Origin: Lacibacter cauensis
GTDB taxonomy: Bacteria; Bacteroidota; Bacteroidia; Chitinophagales; Chitinophagaceae
Direction: 5' to 3'
DNA length: 64,000 bases
Assembly (NCBI RefSeq): GCF_007830055.1
Contig: NZ_VLLE01000007.1
Span: 62,001 to 126,000, forward strand
Position 1 is the first letter of the stretch, and each line of letters opens with the position of its first letter. A program made the position numbers and the translations under genes. The notes under the pieces were generated by a model. It saw only the letters and a list, made by a program, of their open reading frames with translations, was not told where the DNA came from and did no database searches. This document shows positions 43,167-52,277 of this stretch, piece by piece.

Positions 43167-44801
43167 ATGCATAAATTATTACCAGCCGATTATATTGTTT
43201 TCTTCATCTACTTCATTGCTGTATCTGTTTATGGGTATTACATCTACCATAAGAAGAAATCGGCAACCATGAGCTCCAACGATTTTTTTCTTGCCGAAGG
43301 TTCGCTTACATGGTGGGCTATTGGGGCGTCGCTCATTGCCTCCAATATTTCTGCCGAACATTTTATTGGCATGAGTGGCTCCGGTTTTGCATTGGGGCTT
43401 GCTATTTCAACCTACGAATGGGCATCGGCTGCAACGCTCATCATTGTGGCGGTATTCATCATTCCGTTGTATCTCAAGAATAAGATCTATACCATGCCGC
43501 AGTTTTTGGCAAAGCGGTATAACGATAGTGTAAGCACCATCATGGCGGTGTTCTGGTTACTCGTATATGTGTTTGTAAATCTCACGTCCATTATTTATCT
43601 CGGTGCATTAGCCATCTCTTCTATTTCGCCCATCAGTTTCGAATGGAGCATTGTTGGCTTAAGTGTGTTCTCCATTGTTGTTACACTCGGTGGTATGAAA
43701 GTGATTGGTTATACCGATGTGATACAGGTGATCGTATTGTTGATTGGAGGATTGGTGACAACGTACTTAGCGCTATCACTGCTTGCAGATAAGTTTGGTT
43801 TTGATGGAAATATCCTTGAAGCTCTTGGTGTGTTGCGCAAAGAAGCTCCGGATCATTTTCATATGATTTTTGATAAGTCAAGTCCGCACTACAAAGAGTT
43901 GCCCGGCTTGTCGGTGTTGATCGGCGGCATGTTGATTAATAACCTTGCTTACTGGGGATGTAATCAATACATCGTTCAGCGTGCATTGGGTGCCGATTTA
44001 AAAACTGCACGCAACGGAATTTTGTTTGCAGCATTCTTAAAACTGTTGATTCCTGTTATTGCTGTACTGCCCGGCATTACCATGTATGTGATGCACCAAA
44101 ACGGTATGTTCCAACAGGAGATGATAGATGCAGCAACCGGCAGCATCAAACCCGATCATGCGTATCCTACATTGATGAACTTGTTGCCGGCAGGTTTAAA
44201 AGGTGTCGCCTTTGCTGCATTAACTGCTGCAATTGTTGCATCGTTGGCAGGTAAGGCCAACAGTATTTCCACCATTTTCTCACTCGATATTTATAAAAAG
44301 TATTTCAATAAAGATGCATCCGATAAAAAAGTTGTGCGTGTTGGTCGTTGGGCTGTGATTCTGTCTATGGTAATTGCGGCAATTATTGCGCCTGCATTAA
44401 AATCACTCGATCAGGCTTACCAGTTTATACAGGAGTATGTTGGATTCTTTTCACCCGGTGTGCTGGCGATCTTCTTGTTAGGTATGTTCTGGAAACGTAC
44501 AACAGCTGCTGCTGCATTGGCAGGTGCGGTGTTAACGATTCCTGTTTCTACCGTATTAAAATTTTTACCAACTTGGACAAACGGTGCATTCCCCGATTAT
44601 CCATTCCTTGATCGAATGACGATTACATTTTTTGCAATTGCCGTGCTGATGATTGTGATGAGTTTACTCAAGCCCAACAAACCCGGCGATACGCATTCAA
44701 TTGAAGTAGATAAAAGTTGGTTTAAGGTGTCAACTGAATTTGTTATTGGTTCTGTGATTATTTGTGGCGTGTTGGTGGCGTTGTACACCGTGTTCTGGTA
44801 G
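43167..44801 (+). CDS. Na+/sugar symporter (SSS family, vSGLT-like)
   Basis: A 544-residue sodium:solute symporter with about 14 membrane helices. The sequence is strikingly close to the Vibrio galactose symporter vSGLT: AIGASLIASNISAEHFIGMSG, LAISTYEWASAATLIIV, LINNLAYWGCNQYIVQR and FAAFLKLLIPV. The galactose-binding residues remembered from vSGLT (Glu of YEW, Asn and Tyr of NNLAYW, Lys of FLK) are kept, while the Gln of ISAEQ is His here, which may alter specificity. It carries a monosaccharide (galactose, or possibly inositol or a uronate) across the inner membrane. Starts 20 bases after the acyltransferase gene. Confidence 0.92.
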   Translation: MHKLLPADYIVFFIYFIAVSVYGYYIYHKKKSATMSSNDFFLAEGSLTWWAIGASLIASNISAEHFIGMSGSGFALGLAISTYEWASAATLIIVAVFIIPLYLKNKIYTMPQFLAKRYNDSVSTIMAVFWLLVYVFVNLTSIIYLGALAISSISPISFEWSIVGLSVFSIVVTLGGMKVIGYTDVIQVIVLLIGGLVTTYLALSLLADKFGFDGNILEALGVLRKEAPDHFHMIFDKSSPHYKELPGLSVLIGGMLINNLAYWGCNQYIVQRALGADLKTARNGILFAAFLKLLIPVIAVLPGITMYVMHQNGMFQQEMIDAATGSIKPDHAYPTLMNLLPAGLKGVAFAALTAAIVASLAGKANSISTIFSLDIYKKYFNKDASDKKVVRVGRWAVILSMVIAAIIAPALKSLDQAYQFIQEYVGFFSPGVLAIFLLGMFWKRTTAAAALAGAVLTIPVSTVLKFLPTWTNGAFPDYPFLDRMTITFFAIAVLMIVMSLLKPNKPGDTHSIEVDKSWFKVSTEFVIGSVIICGVLVALYTVFW

Positions 44802-44824
44802 TATTATTCATCCTTTAACTTGAA

Positions 44825-46594
44825 ATGACGATGAACAGAAATGATTTTTTGAAAATAGGAGCAATGGCAGCATTAAGTCCGTTGTTTGTAAAGGCATCAG
44901 CAAATGATTTTAGTGCGTCCATTGACACAGAGATGATGAACCACTTACTTGCTGCAAATGATAAAACAGCAGCACAATTAATGGAAACGGTGAAGCCTGG
45001 CAACCTTCGTTTCAGCCGCATGATCGCTTATGATATTGCCGTGCTTACGGCTGCTTATTGTGCAAAAGGATCGGCGTACTATCACCATACAGAAGTGGTA
45101 AGCAAGATCGATTTGCTGGTGAAGTTTTTAGCAAGTGCACAGGCAGAAGATGGAACGGTAAATGTGGGTAATCTGGAATCGCCACCTGATACTGCGTTCC
45201 TTGTTGAGATACTTGGTCCTGCTGCATCCATCCTGCGGAAAGATAACAGCAGCGAATTGAAAGATGTGCAGCAACAGTTAAAACAAATTTTATTAAAAAC
45301 AGGTGAAGGTCTTTCAACAGGTGGTATACACACGCCTAATCACCGTTGGGTGATAAGTGCAGCACTTGCGCAACTCAGTCATTTATATCCCAACAAAAAA
45401 TACAGTAACCGCATCAACGATTGGTTGGGCGAAGGCGTGTTCATTGATGCAGATGGGCATTACCCTGAACGCAGCGGTATTTATTCGGGTGTGGAGAATG
45501 CAGCATTTATAACAATAGCAAGGTTGGCGAACAAGCCTTCGCTGTATGCTCCTGTTCGGAAAAATCTTACCATGTACCAGTACTACATTGAACCGAATGG
45601 CGAATTGGTACGCAACGATTCAAGGAGACAGGATCAGTACGAAGCTGCTGCAAAGCCAAGTACGCTGTTTTATCTGCAGTACCGGTATATGGCTGTTCAT
45701 GAAAAAAGTCAACTCTTCGCTGCTATTTGTAAACAGATCGAAGGAACAAAGGATTTTGAAAAAGACATACTTACCCGTTCGTTGTTTTACTTTTTGGAAG
45801 ATGAAACATTACAGCAACAATTACCAACTGCTGAAGTGTTGCCTGAACGGTACGAAAAATTATTTACAACATCACACCTGCTGCGGATTAAGGAAAAGAA
45901 CACAACCATTACATTGTTTGGCGGAACCGACCAGCCCCTGCTCATTGCATCGGGTCGTTCTAATTCGCCAGATTTCTTTTCGTACAGAAAAGGGGATGCT
46001 ATTTTGAAGTATATGCGGTTGTCGTCGAATTTTTTCAGCATGGGTTATTTCTATAGTGATGGTTTGCGAAAAGAAGGGAACAGCTATGTACTGCGGAAGA
46101 AACTGGAGATACCTTACTATCAACCGTTGCCAAAAGAAAAACGAAAAGCAAATGGCGATTATAAATTGTCGCCGAGTATTGATGATCGTTTCTGGAATAA
46201 AATGGATTTCAGTAACCGTCCGGTGAGTAATGTAAAAACATTGGAAACCATTATCCGTTTAACTGAAACAAACGGAACGGTTGAGCTGGACTTTGAACTG
46301 AAAGGAATGAAGGGCGTACCTGTTACCATTGAATTGTGTTTTAAAGAAGGCGGACAATTAACAGGTGTTGCTGCTGCAGATGCAAACGGCAATAGTTTTC
46401 TGGAACAGGGAACAGGTGAATACCGTTCGGGAAATGACGTGATTTCATTTGGTCCCGGTGCAGTAGCACATAAACAAATCATAAACCTCGAAGGAGAACG
46501 TTACAGTACGCATTTCGGAACATTGCGTACCAAAGGTGAGCATGTGTACATTACCGGTACAACACCATTTAAACACAAACTTATATTTCGTTAA
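44825..46594 (+). CDS. secreted lyase-like protein, family unassigned
   Basis: A 589-residue protein not recognised with certainty. The N-terminus MNRNDFLKIGAMAALSPLFVKAS is an export signal of the Bacteroidota 'DFLK-AA' type. Residues 35-330 are helical repeats with HTPNHRWVISAALAQLSHLYP, FIDADGHYPERSGIYSGVENAAF and VRNDSRRQDQYEAAAKPS, like the (alpha/alpha) toroid of heparinase II/III-type lyases and related PL families. Residues 360-589 are beta-rich (TLFGGTDQPLLIASGRSN, SVELDFELKG-type strands), as in the lyase C-terminal sandwich. Conserved His, Tyr and Arg in NHRW, GHYPERSG and RRQDQYEA are candidate catalytic residues. It probably cleaves an acidic pectic or glucuronan backbone; this is inference. 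Confidence 0.55.
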   Translation: MTMNRNDFLKIGAMAALSPLFVKASANDFSASIDTEMMNHLLAANDKTAAQLMETVKPGNLRFSRMIAYDIAVLTAAYCAKGSAYYHHTEVVSKIDLLVKFLASAQAEDGTVNVGNLESPPDTAFLVEILGPAASILRKDNSSELKDVQQQLKQILLKTGEGLSTGGIHTPNHRWVISAALAQLSHLYPNKKYSNRINDWLGEGVFIDADGHYPERSGIYSGVENAAFITIARLANKPSLYAPVRKNLTMYQYYIEPNGELVRNDSRRQDQYEAAAKPSTLFYLQYRYMAVHEKSQLFAAICKQIEGTKDFEKDILTRSLFYFLEDETLQQQLPTAEVLPERYEKLFTTSHLLRIKEKNTTITLFGGTDQPLLIASGRSNSPDFFSYRKGDAILKYMRLSSNFFSMGYFYSDGLRKEGNSYVLRKKLEIPYYQPLPKEKRKANGDYKLSPSIDDRFWNKMDFSNRPVSNVKTLETIIRLTETNGTVELDFELKGMKGVPVTIELCFKEGGQLTGVAAADANGNSFLEQGTGEYRSGNDVISFGPGAVAHKQIINLEGERYSTHFGTLRTKGEHVYITGTTPFKHKLIFR

Positions 46595-46647
46595 CCAGGT
46601 TGTTAGTTGAAAGCGGTAACAGCTTGCCTTGATTAAGTTGAATAGGA

Positions 46648-48252
46648 ATGAAAAAAACATTTTCCATACTTTTCTGCATACAGTTTTTCTGCTTTGGTTT
46701 ATTCGGGCAGATGTATAAACAGTGGGGCGATCTGGGAAATGGAACTTACGCTAATCCTGTTTTGCCTGCCGACTTTAGCGATCTGGATGTTATTCGTGTG
46801 GGGAATGATTACTATGCTATCTCATCTACAATGCAGTTTTCTCCAGGCATGGTCGTGCTGCATTCTGTTGATCTGGTGAATTGGAAAATCATTGGACATG
46901 TAGTAGACGATCTTACGAAAATAAGTCCGCAGCTCAATTGGGATAAAATGAATCGGTATGGCAGAGCTGTTTGGGCAGGTTCTATCCGCTACTATAAAAA
47001 TAAATTCTGGGTTTACTTTGGTACACCTGACGAAGGTTTTTTTATGAGCTCGGCAACAAATCCTGCGGGGCCTTGGGAGCCACTTCATCATTTATGGAAT
47101 GTATCGGGCTGGGATGATTGTTGTTCTTTTTTAGATGATGATGGGCAACTTTATTTCATTGCAACAAATTTTTCAACTGATCCGAAAAATAAGAAGGAGT
47201 ACAACATTCATCTGTTTAAAATGACAGCGGACGGAAAGCAGCTGATCATGGAATCGGATACGATTCTGTACCAGGCAAAAGGAAGTGAAGCAAACAAGCT
47301 ATATAAGATTAATGGATTGTACTATCATTATTTCAGCCAGGTAAATGAATTAGGACAACGTTACATTATGATGGGACGATCAAAAAATATTCTCGGTCCG
47401 TATGAATACAAGCAGTTGAATAAAGTTGACAGAACGAAAGATAGAGAACCCAACCAGGGAGGATTGATAAAGGTAACTGACGATCAGTGGTATTTTTTAA
47501 CACATCATGGAAGGGGAGATTGGGAAGGAAGACCGGCCAGCCTGTTACCGGTAACATGGATCAATAACTGGCCCATCATTGGCAAGGTTGGGAAAGATAC
47601 CATTGGTGAAATGGTATGGACAGGAAAGAAACCAATCACAGTAAAGACGCAACAGACTATCCAAACAAGCGATGAATTTCAATCTGCAAAACTGAATGTG
47701 CAGTGGGAATGGAATTACCAGCCGAGAGCAGATAAATGGTCGTTAACGGAGCGTAAAGGCTTTTTGCGTTTACATGCATTTACACCATTTGATCCGACGA
47801 ACAAAGAACAACTGTTACTGCGTGCAGGCAATACCATTACACAACGCAGTATGCGGACCAACACAAACCTTGCAACTGTAAAACTTGATATCAGCAATAT
47901 GGTTGATGGGCAGCATACCGGATTAACACATTTTTCTACTGCAGGCTACAGTACAATTGGTATACGAATGAATAATGGACAAAAGTTTTTGGTCTACCAT
48001 GTAAACGGAAAAGATTCTGTCGTTAGGACGATAACACACAAAGATATCTGGCTGCAATCATCGTGGAATATCGACGGCATGAATATCTATTCGTATAGCC
48101 TTGATGGAAAAAAGTTTATTGCGCTCACAAATTCTTCACAGTTAAGATGGGGAAGCTACCGGGGCGACCGCATTGGTATTTATAATTACAATTTACTTGC
48201 TGAGAAAGGTTTTGTTGATGTTGATTATTTCCGGTACAGTTATTCCAAGTAG
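46648..48252 (+). CDS. GH43 glycosidase with C-terminal beta-sandwich
   Basis: A 534-residue secreted GH43 (signal peptide up to LFGQ). The five-bladed beta-propeller has the general base Asp45 in ADFSDLDVIRV (most families have FPDP), a WNVSGWDDCCSFLDDDGQ segment with the pKa-modulating Asp, and the general acid Glu214 in KGSEANKLYKING. Residues from about 345 on form a laminin-like beta-sandwich typical of GH43 arabinofuranosidases/xylosidases. Likely removes alpha-L-arabinofuranosyl or beta-xylosyl side groups from pectin in the periplasm. Subfamily not determined. Fifty-three bases after the lyase-like gene. Confidence 0.88.
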   Translation: MKKTFSILFCIQFFCFGLFGQMYKQWGDLGNGTYANPVLPADFSDLDVIRVGNDYYAISSTMQFSPGMVVLHSVDLVNWKIIGHVVDDLTKISPQLNWDKMNRYGRAVWAGSIRYYKNKFWVYFGTPDEGFFMSSATNPAGPWEPLHHLWNVSGWDDCCSFLDDDGQLYFIATNFSTDPKNKKEYNIHLFKMTADGKQLIMESDTILYQAKGSEANKLYKINGLYYHYFSQVNELGQRYIMMGRSKNILGPYEYKQLNKVDRTKDREPNQGGLIKVTDDQWYFLTHHGRGDWEGRPASLLPVTWINNWPIIGKVGKDTIGEMVWTGKKPITVKTQQTIQTSDEFQSAKLNVQWEWNYQPRADKWSLTERKGFLRLHAFTPFDPTNKEQLLLRAGNTITQRSMRTNTNLATVKLDISNMVDGQHTGLTHFSTAGYSTIGIRMNNGQKFLVYHVNGKDSVVRTITHKDIWLQSSWNIDGMNIYSYSLDGKKFIALTNSSQLRWGSYRGDRIGIYNYNLLAEKGFVDVDYFRYSYSK

Positions 48253-48311
48253 TTGTATCAACCGTAGTGCGCAAGTAGAAATAAAATTCAGTTAACTGTA
48301 AATATATTTTA

Positions 48312-49928
48312 GTGATGGATATGAAGAAGATTGTTTTATTCGCAGCGTTGATTTTTACAGCACAGTTTGTTTTCTCTCAGCAAAGGGAATTCATTATTAC
48401 TGCTTTTGCTGCAAAGGCCGATAGCAAAACCAACAATGCAAAATTTATTCAGGCAGCAATTGATAAAGCGTCTGCTGCAGGTGGTGGCAAAGTAATTGTA
48501 CCGAAAGGAAAATTTGTAACCGGACCAATTGTATTAAAGAGTGGAGTGGAGCTTCATTTGCAGCAAGGCGCAGTGTTACAGGGGAGTACGAATCGAATAG
48601 ATTATGGTAAAGAAACTGCACAGGCGCTTATTAGTGCAGCGCATCAAAACAATGTTGCAATAACCGGCAAAGGTGAAATTGATGGACGAGGTGCGGAACT
48701 GGTGGAAGACGTGTACCGTTTGTTGAAAGCTGGAAAGATTACGGATGCAGAATGGAAAACAAAACGGCCAACAGAGTTCAATCGCCCCAAACTTGTTTTG
48801 TTTGAATTGTGCAATAATGTTCGTGTTACAGGAGTAACCATTAAAAACGGTTCGGGCTGGGTGCAGGATTATATCCGTTGCAACAATGTAATTATCGACA
48901 GCATAACAGTTAACAGTACCAGTTACTGGAACAACGATGGTATTGATATCACCAATTCAAAAAATGTGTCCATCACCAACTGCTATGTAAATGCAGCCGA
49001 TGATGCCGTGTGTTTAAAATCAGAAGGTAAGGAACCGGATAGTTGTGTTAATATCTACATTGCCAACTGCAAACTTCGCAGCAGTGCAAACGCTGTTAAA
49101 TTCGGCACAGCATCGAAAGGTGGATTTCGTAATGTAGTTATAAAAGATATTGAAGTGTGTGATACCTATCGCTCAGCCATTGCACTGGAAGCAGTTGATG
49201 GCGGGTTTTTAGAAAATGTAGAAGTACAAAATATTAAAGCAACCAATACAGGCAATGCCATCTTTATTAAACTTGGTCACAGAAACAAAGACGAACGTTA
49301 CAGTGTGGTGCGCAACATTCACGTGAAAGATATGTATGTGGAAGTGCCTGCAACAAAACCTGACAAGGGTTATAATATGGAAGGACCATTGTTGCGTTAT
49401 CCTCCGGGTGTTGTTCCTGCCAAGCAAGGTGAAGTGCAAAGTGTTTCTCCCTGGAATCATACATTGAACGACAGCACGGCCATCATTTACCGGCACAATG
49501 TATTTCCATCTTCTATTTCAGGATTGCCCGGTCATGATGTGGAATCGGTCACATTGGAGAATATTGAAATTGTGTACGAAGGCGGAGCCGATAAACAGCG
49601 GGCTTATTTTCCCTGGCAAGCATTAACAAAGATCACCGAAGCAGAAACTGCTTACCCGGAGTTTTCTATGTTTGGCGAATTGCCTGCATGGGGTTTGTAT
49701 GTGCGGCATGCAAAAAATATTCAATTGAAAAATGTAATGCTTCGTTATAAACAGGAAGATTTTCGTGTGCCTTGTATTTTTGATGATGTGAAAGAATTGC
49801 AGATACAGCAACTCTCAATTCCGCAAAGCAAAGATGTTCCGGTGCTGTTGTTGAACAATGTAAAAGGTTACAGCTTCAAAGAACTTCGTTTGCCTAAACC
49901 GGAAAGTGAAGCAATTATTGTACAATAG
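48312..49928 (+). CDS. GH28 polygalacturonase-type hydrolase (first copy)
   Basis: A 538-residue right-handed parallel beta-helix with signal peptide (FAALIFTAQFVFS). The GH28 catalytic Asps are visible: YWNNDGIDI near residue 210 and NAADDAVCLK near 230. The usual GHG triad is not seen; the corresponding strand reads KFGTASKGGF, as in the exo-acting or rhamnogalacturonan-specific branches. It hydrolyses alpha-1,4 bonds in homogalacturonan or RG-I backbone; exact bond undetermined. C-terminal 120 residues continue the helix (YEGGADKQRAYFPWQALT). Follows GH43 by 59 bases. Confidence 0.88.
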   Translation: MMDMKKIVLFAALIFTAQFVFSQQREFIITAFAAKADSKTNNAKFIQAAIDKASAAGGGKVIVPKGKFVTGPIVLKSGVELHLQQGAVLQGSTNRIDYGKETAQALISAAHQNNVAITGKGEIDGRGAELVEDVYRLLKAGKITDAEWKTKRPTEFNRPKLVLFELCNNVRVTGVTIKNGSGWVQDYIRCNNVIIDSITVNSTSYWNNDGIDITNSKNVSITNCYVNAADDAVCLKSEGKEPDSCVNIYIANCKLRSSANAVKFGTASKGGFRNVVIKDIEVCDTYRSAIALEAVDGGFLENVEVQNIKATNTGNAIFIKLGHRNKDERYSVVRNIHVKDMYVEVPATKPDKGYNMEGPLLRYPPGVVPAKQGEVQSVSPWNHTLNDSTAIIYRHNVFPSSISGLPGHDVESVTLENIEIVYEGGADKQRAYFPWQALTKITEAETAYPEFSMFGELPAWGLYVRHAKNIQLKNVMLRYKQEDFRVPCIFDDVKELQIQQLSIPQSKDVPVLLLNNVKGYSFKELRLPKPESEAIIVQ

Positions 49929-49939
49929 AATTACAGGTT

Positions 49940-52267
49940 ATGAAGGGAGTGACACAACAAAAGATGAACTGTAGCAATACAGCTGGCTACATAAAAAATA
50001 TTTTCAGTTTATTGTCAGTAATCGTACTGATGCAATTTGCAACAGCACAAAACCTAATGAAATATGTGCAACCGCTGGCAGGCACAGCATCGGCAACAAC
50101 CATTAGCGCTGTTAAACACAGCGAAGCAGGCGGAACAGAAACAAACGCCAACACCATTCCTGCAGTAACATTACCGTTTGCAATGACACAATGGACAGCG
50201 CAAACAAAACAAACCGAGAACAAATGTGTGCCACCTTATTTTTATAAAGATTCCTTGCTCACGGGATTTCGTGGATCTCATTGGTTGAGTGGTTCCTGCA
50301 CGCAGGATTACGGAAGCTTTACAGTAATGCCCGTTGCTGGCACATTAAAAACAGCAGCGAAAGAGTATGCCGTTCGCTTTTCGCATAACGATGAAATTAC
50401 TTCGCCTGCTTATTATAAAGTGAAAGCTGGTGCAGTTACAACAGAGATCACTTCCACACTTCGTTGCGGACTGTTGCAGTTTACAATGCAGCAGGATGAT
50501 AGTTTGTACGTGTTGGTTACACCCAACAGCGATTATGCAAAAGGGTTTGTAAAAGTGGATGCAGCGAAAGGAGAAATATGGGGTTACAATCCGGCGCATC
50601 GTATTTACCAGGGTTGGGGCGAACCAACAGGTTTCAGCGGATGGTTTTATATCAAGATTGAAAAGCGATTTACAAAGCGTGGCACATTTGCAGGTGCTGA
50701 AGTTTTTACAAATGATAGTGTACTGCAAAAGAAAGAGGCAGGTGCGTTTGCTGGTTTCAAGTTGAAGAAAGGTGAGCAGTTATTATTACGCATCGGTACA
50801 TCGTTCAGCAGCCTTGCAGCAGCAAAGAAAAATTTAGCAGCAGAAGTTGGCTCAAAAAGGTTTGATGCTGTTCGTGCTGCTTCAACACAGCAATGGGAGA
50901 AAGTATTGGCACAGGTGCAGGTGCAAACAAACAATGAAAAAGACAAGCGTGTATTTTATACAGCCATGTATCATTCCATGCAGCATCCACGTTTGTTCAG
51001 CGATGTGGATGGCACTTATCCTTCGTTTGCAGGTAATGCCCAGTTGAAGAAAATGAATGGGAACTATTACGATGATTTTTCGATGTGGGATATTTATCGT
51101 GCACAATTGCCATTGCTGGAAATATTGAATCCAACGATGACGAATGATTTTGTGCGGTCGTTGATCTTAAAAGGGGAGCAGGGTGGATGGTTGCCGATCT
51201 TTCCTTGCTGGAACAGTTATACTGCTGCCATGATCGGCGATCATGTAACTGCATTTATTGCGTCGGCATACAACAAAGGTATTCGTAATTACAATGTACA
51301 GTCTGCATACCAATTGATGCGTAATAATGCATTTGAAACACCTGCCAGTTTTGCGGAGTATAAAAACGGAATGGGACGAAGAGCATTAACATCGTACCTG
51401 CAATATGGTTATGTGCCAATGGAAGATAGTGTGCAGGAAGCCTTTCACAAGAAAGAACAGGTGAGCCGGACATTAGAATATGCGTTTGATGATTATGCAT
51501 TAAGTGTTGTGGCAAAGGGTTTGAACAAAACAGAAGATCACAAAAAATTACAGCAACGTTCATTCAATTATCAAAACGTTTTTGATGCATCGGTTGGTAT
51601 GATGCGTGGTCGTTTTGCAATAGGAAAATGGGTTGAACCTTTTCGTGCTGATATTCGTGAACCTTATATTACCGAAGGTACACCAAGACAATATACTTTT
51701 TATGTGCCGCAGGATATTCCGGGTTTGGCAAAGCTGATGGGCGGAACAATGTCATTTGAAAATGCATTGGATAGTTTGTTCAGGAAGAATGAATACTGGC
51801 ATGGTAACGAACCCGGTCACCAGATTCCCTTCTCGTACAACTACACTTCATCGCCTTACAAAACGCAGAGAGCAGTAAGAAAGATATTGGCAGAAGAATA
51901 CAGCGATGGGCCCGGTGGATTAAGCGGTAATGATGATGCAGGACAAATGAGTGCATGGTATGTGTTTGCAGCAATGGGTTTTTATCCTGTCGATCCTGTT
52001 TCAAACAACTATTTATTATGTTCTCCTTTGTTTGATGTAATAACTATGCGTTTGCAGGGAAATAAGACATTTACACTGCAAACACATAAAGCAAGTGCGC
52101 AATCGCTTTACATTGATCAAGTAAAATGGAATGGGAAACTGTACAGTAAAAATTATATCACTTACCAAATGATCATGCAGGGCGGCAAGCTGGAATTGTG
52201 GTTAACAGATAAGCCAACACAATGGGGAGCATTACCTGCAAACAGACCAACAGGTTTAACTCAATAA
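49940..52267 (+). CDS. GH92 alpha-mannosidase family protein
   Basis: A 775-residue GH92 protein. Start at 49940 gives a signal-like segment (FSLLSVIVLMQFATAQ); a second Met at 49964 is also possible. The beta-sandwich (KYVQPLAGTASATTISAVKHSE) is followed by the (alpha/alpha)6 domain with DDFSMWDIYRAQLPLLEI, the proton donor Glu624 in HGNEPGHQIPF and the Asp665-Asp666 pair in GGLSGNDDAGQMSAWYVF. It is a Ca-dependent, inverting exo-alpha-mannosidase. In this pectin-like locus its target is unclear; GH92 members also act on mannose-1-phosphate linkages, which fits the phosphatase next door (inference). Confidence 0.9.
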   Translation: MKGVTQQKMNCSNTAGYIKNIFSLLSVIVLMQFATAQNLMKYVQPLAGTASATTISAVKHSEAGGTETNANTIPAVTLPFAMTQWTAQTKQTENKCVPPYFYKDSLLTGFRGSHWLSGSCTQDYGSFTVMPVAGTLKTAAKEYAVRFSHNDEITSPAYYKVKAGAVTTEITSTLRCGLLQFTMQQDDSLYVLVTPNSDYAKGFVKVDAAKGEIWGYNPAHRIYQGWGEPTGFSGWFYIKIEKRFTKRGTFAGAEVFTNDSVLQKKEAGAFAGFKLKKGEQLLLRIGTSFSSLAAAKKNLAAEVGSKRFDAVRAASTQQWEKVLAQVQVQTNNEKDKRVFYTAMYHSMQHPRLFSDVDGTYPSFAGNAQLKKMNGNYYDDFSMWDIYRAQLPLLEILNPTMTNDFVRSLILKGEQGGWLPIFPCWNSYTAAMIGDHVTAFIASAYNKGIRNYNVQSAYQLMRNNAFETPASFAEYKNGMGRRALTSYLQYGYVPMEDSVQEAFHKKEQVSRTLEYAFDDYALSVVAKGLNKTEDHKKLQQRSFNYQNVFDASVGMMRGRFAIGKWVEPFRADIREPYITEGTPRQYTFYVPQDIPGLAKLMGGTMSFENALDSLFRKNEYWHGNEPGHQIPFSYNYTSSPYKTQRAVRKILAEEYSDGPGGLSGNDDAGQMSAWYVFAAMGFYPVDPVSNNYLLCSPLFDVITMRLQGNKTFTLQTHKASAQSLYIDQVKWNGKLYSKNYITYQMIMQGGKLELWLTDKPTQWGALPANRPTGLTQ

Positions 52268-52277
52268 AGGAATAGTC

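Noticed and set aside
50345-50946. Minus-strand frames of about 100-127 residues in the GH92 gene
   Set aside because: Antisense to a conserved catalytic gene, Cys/Phe-rich, no support.
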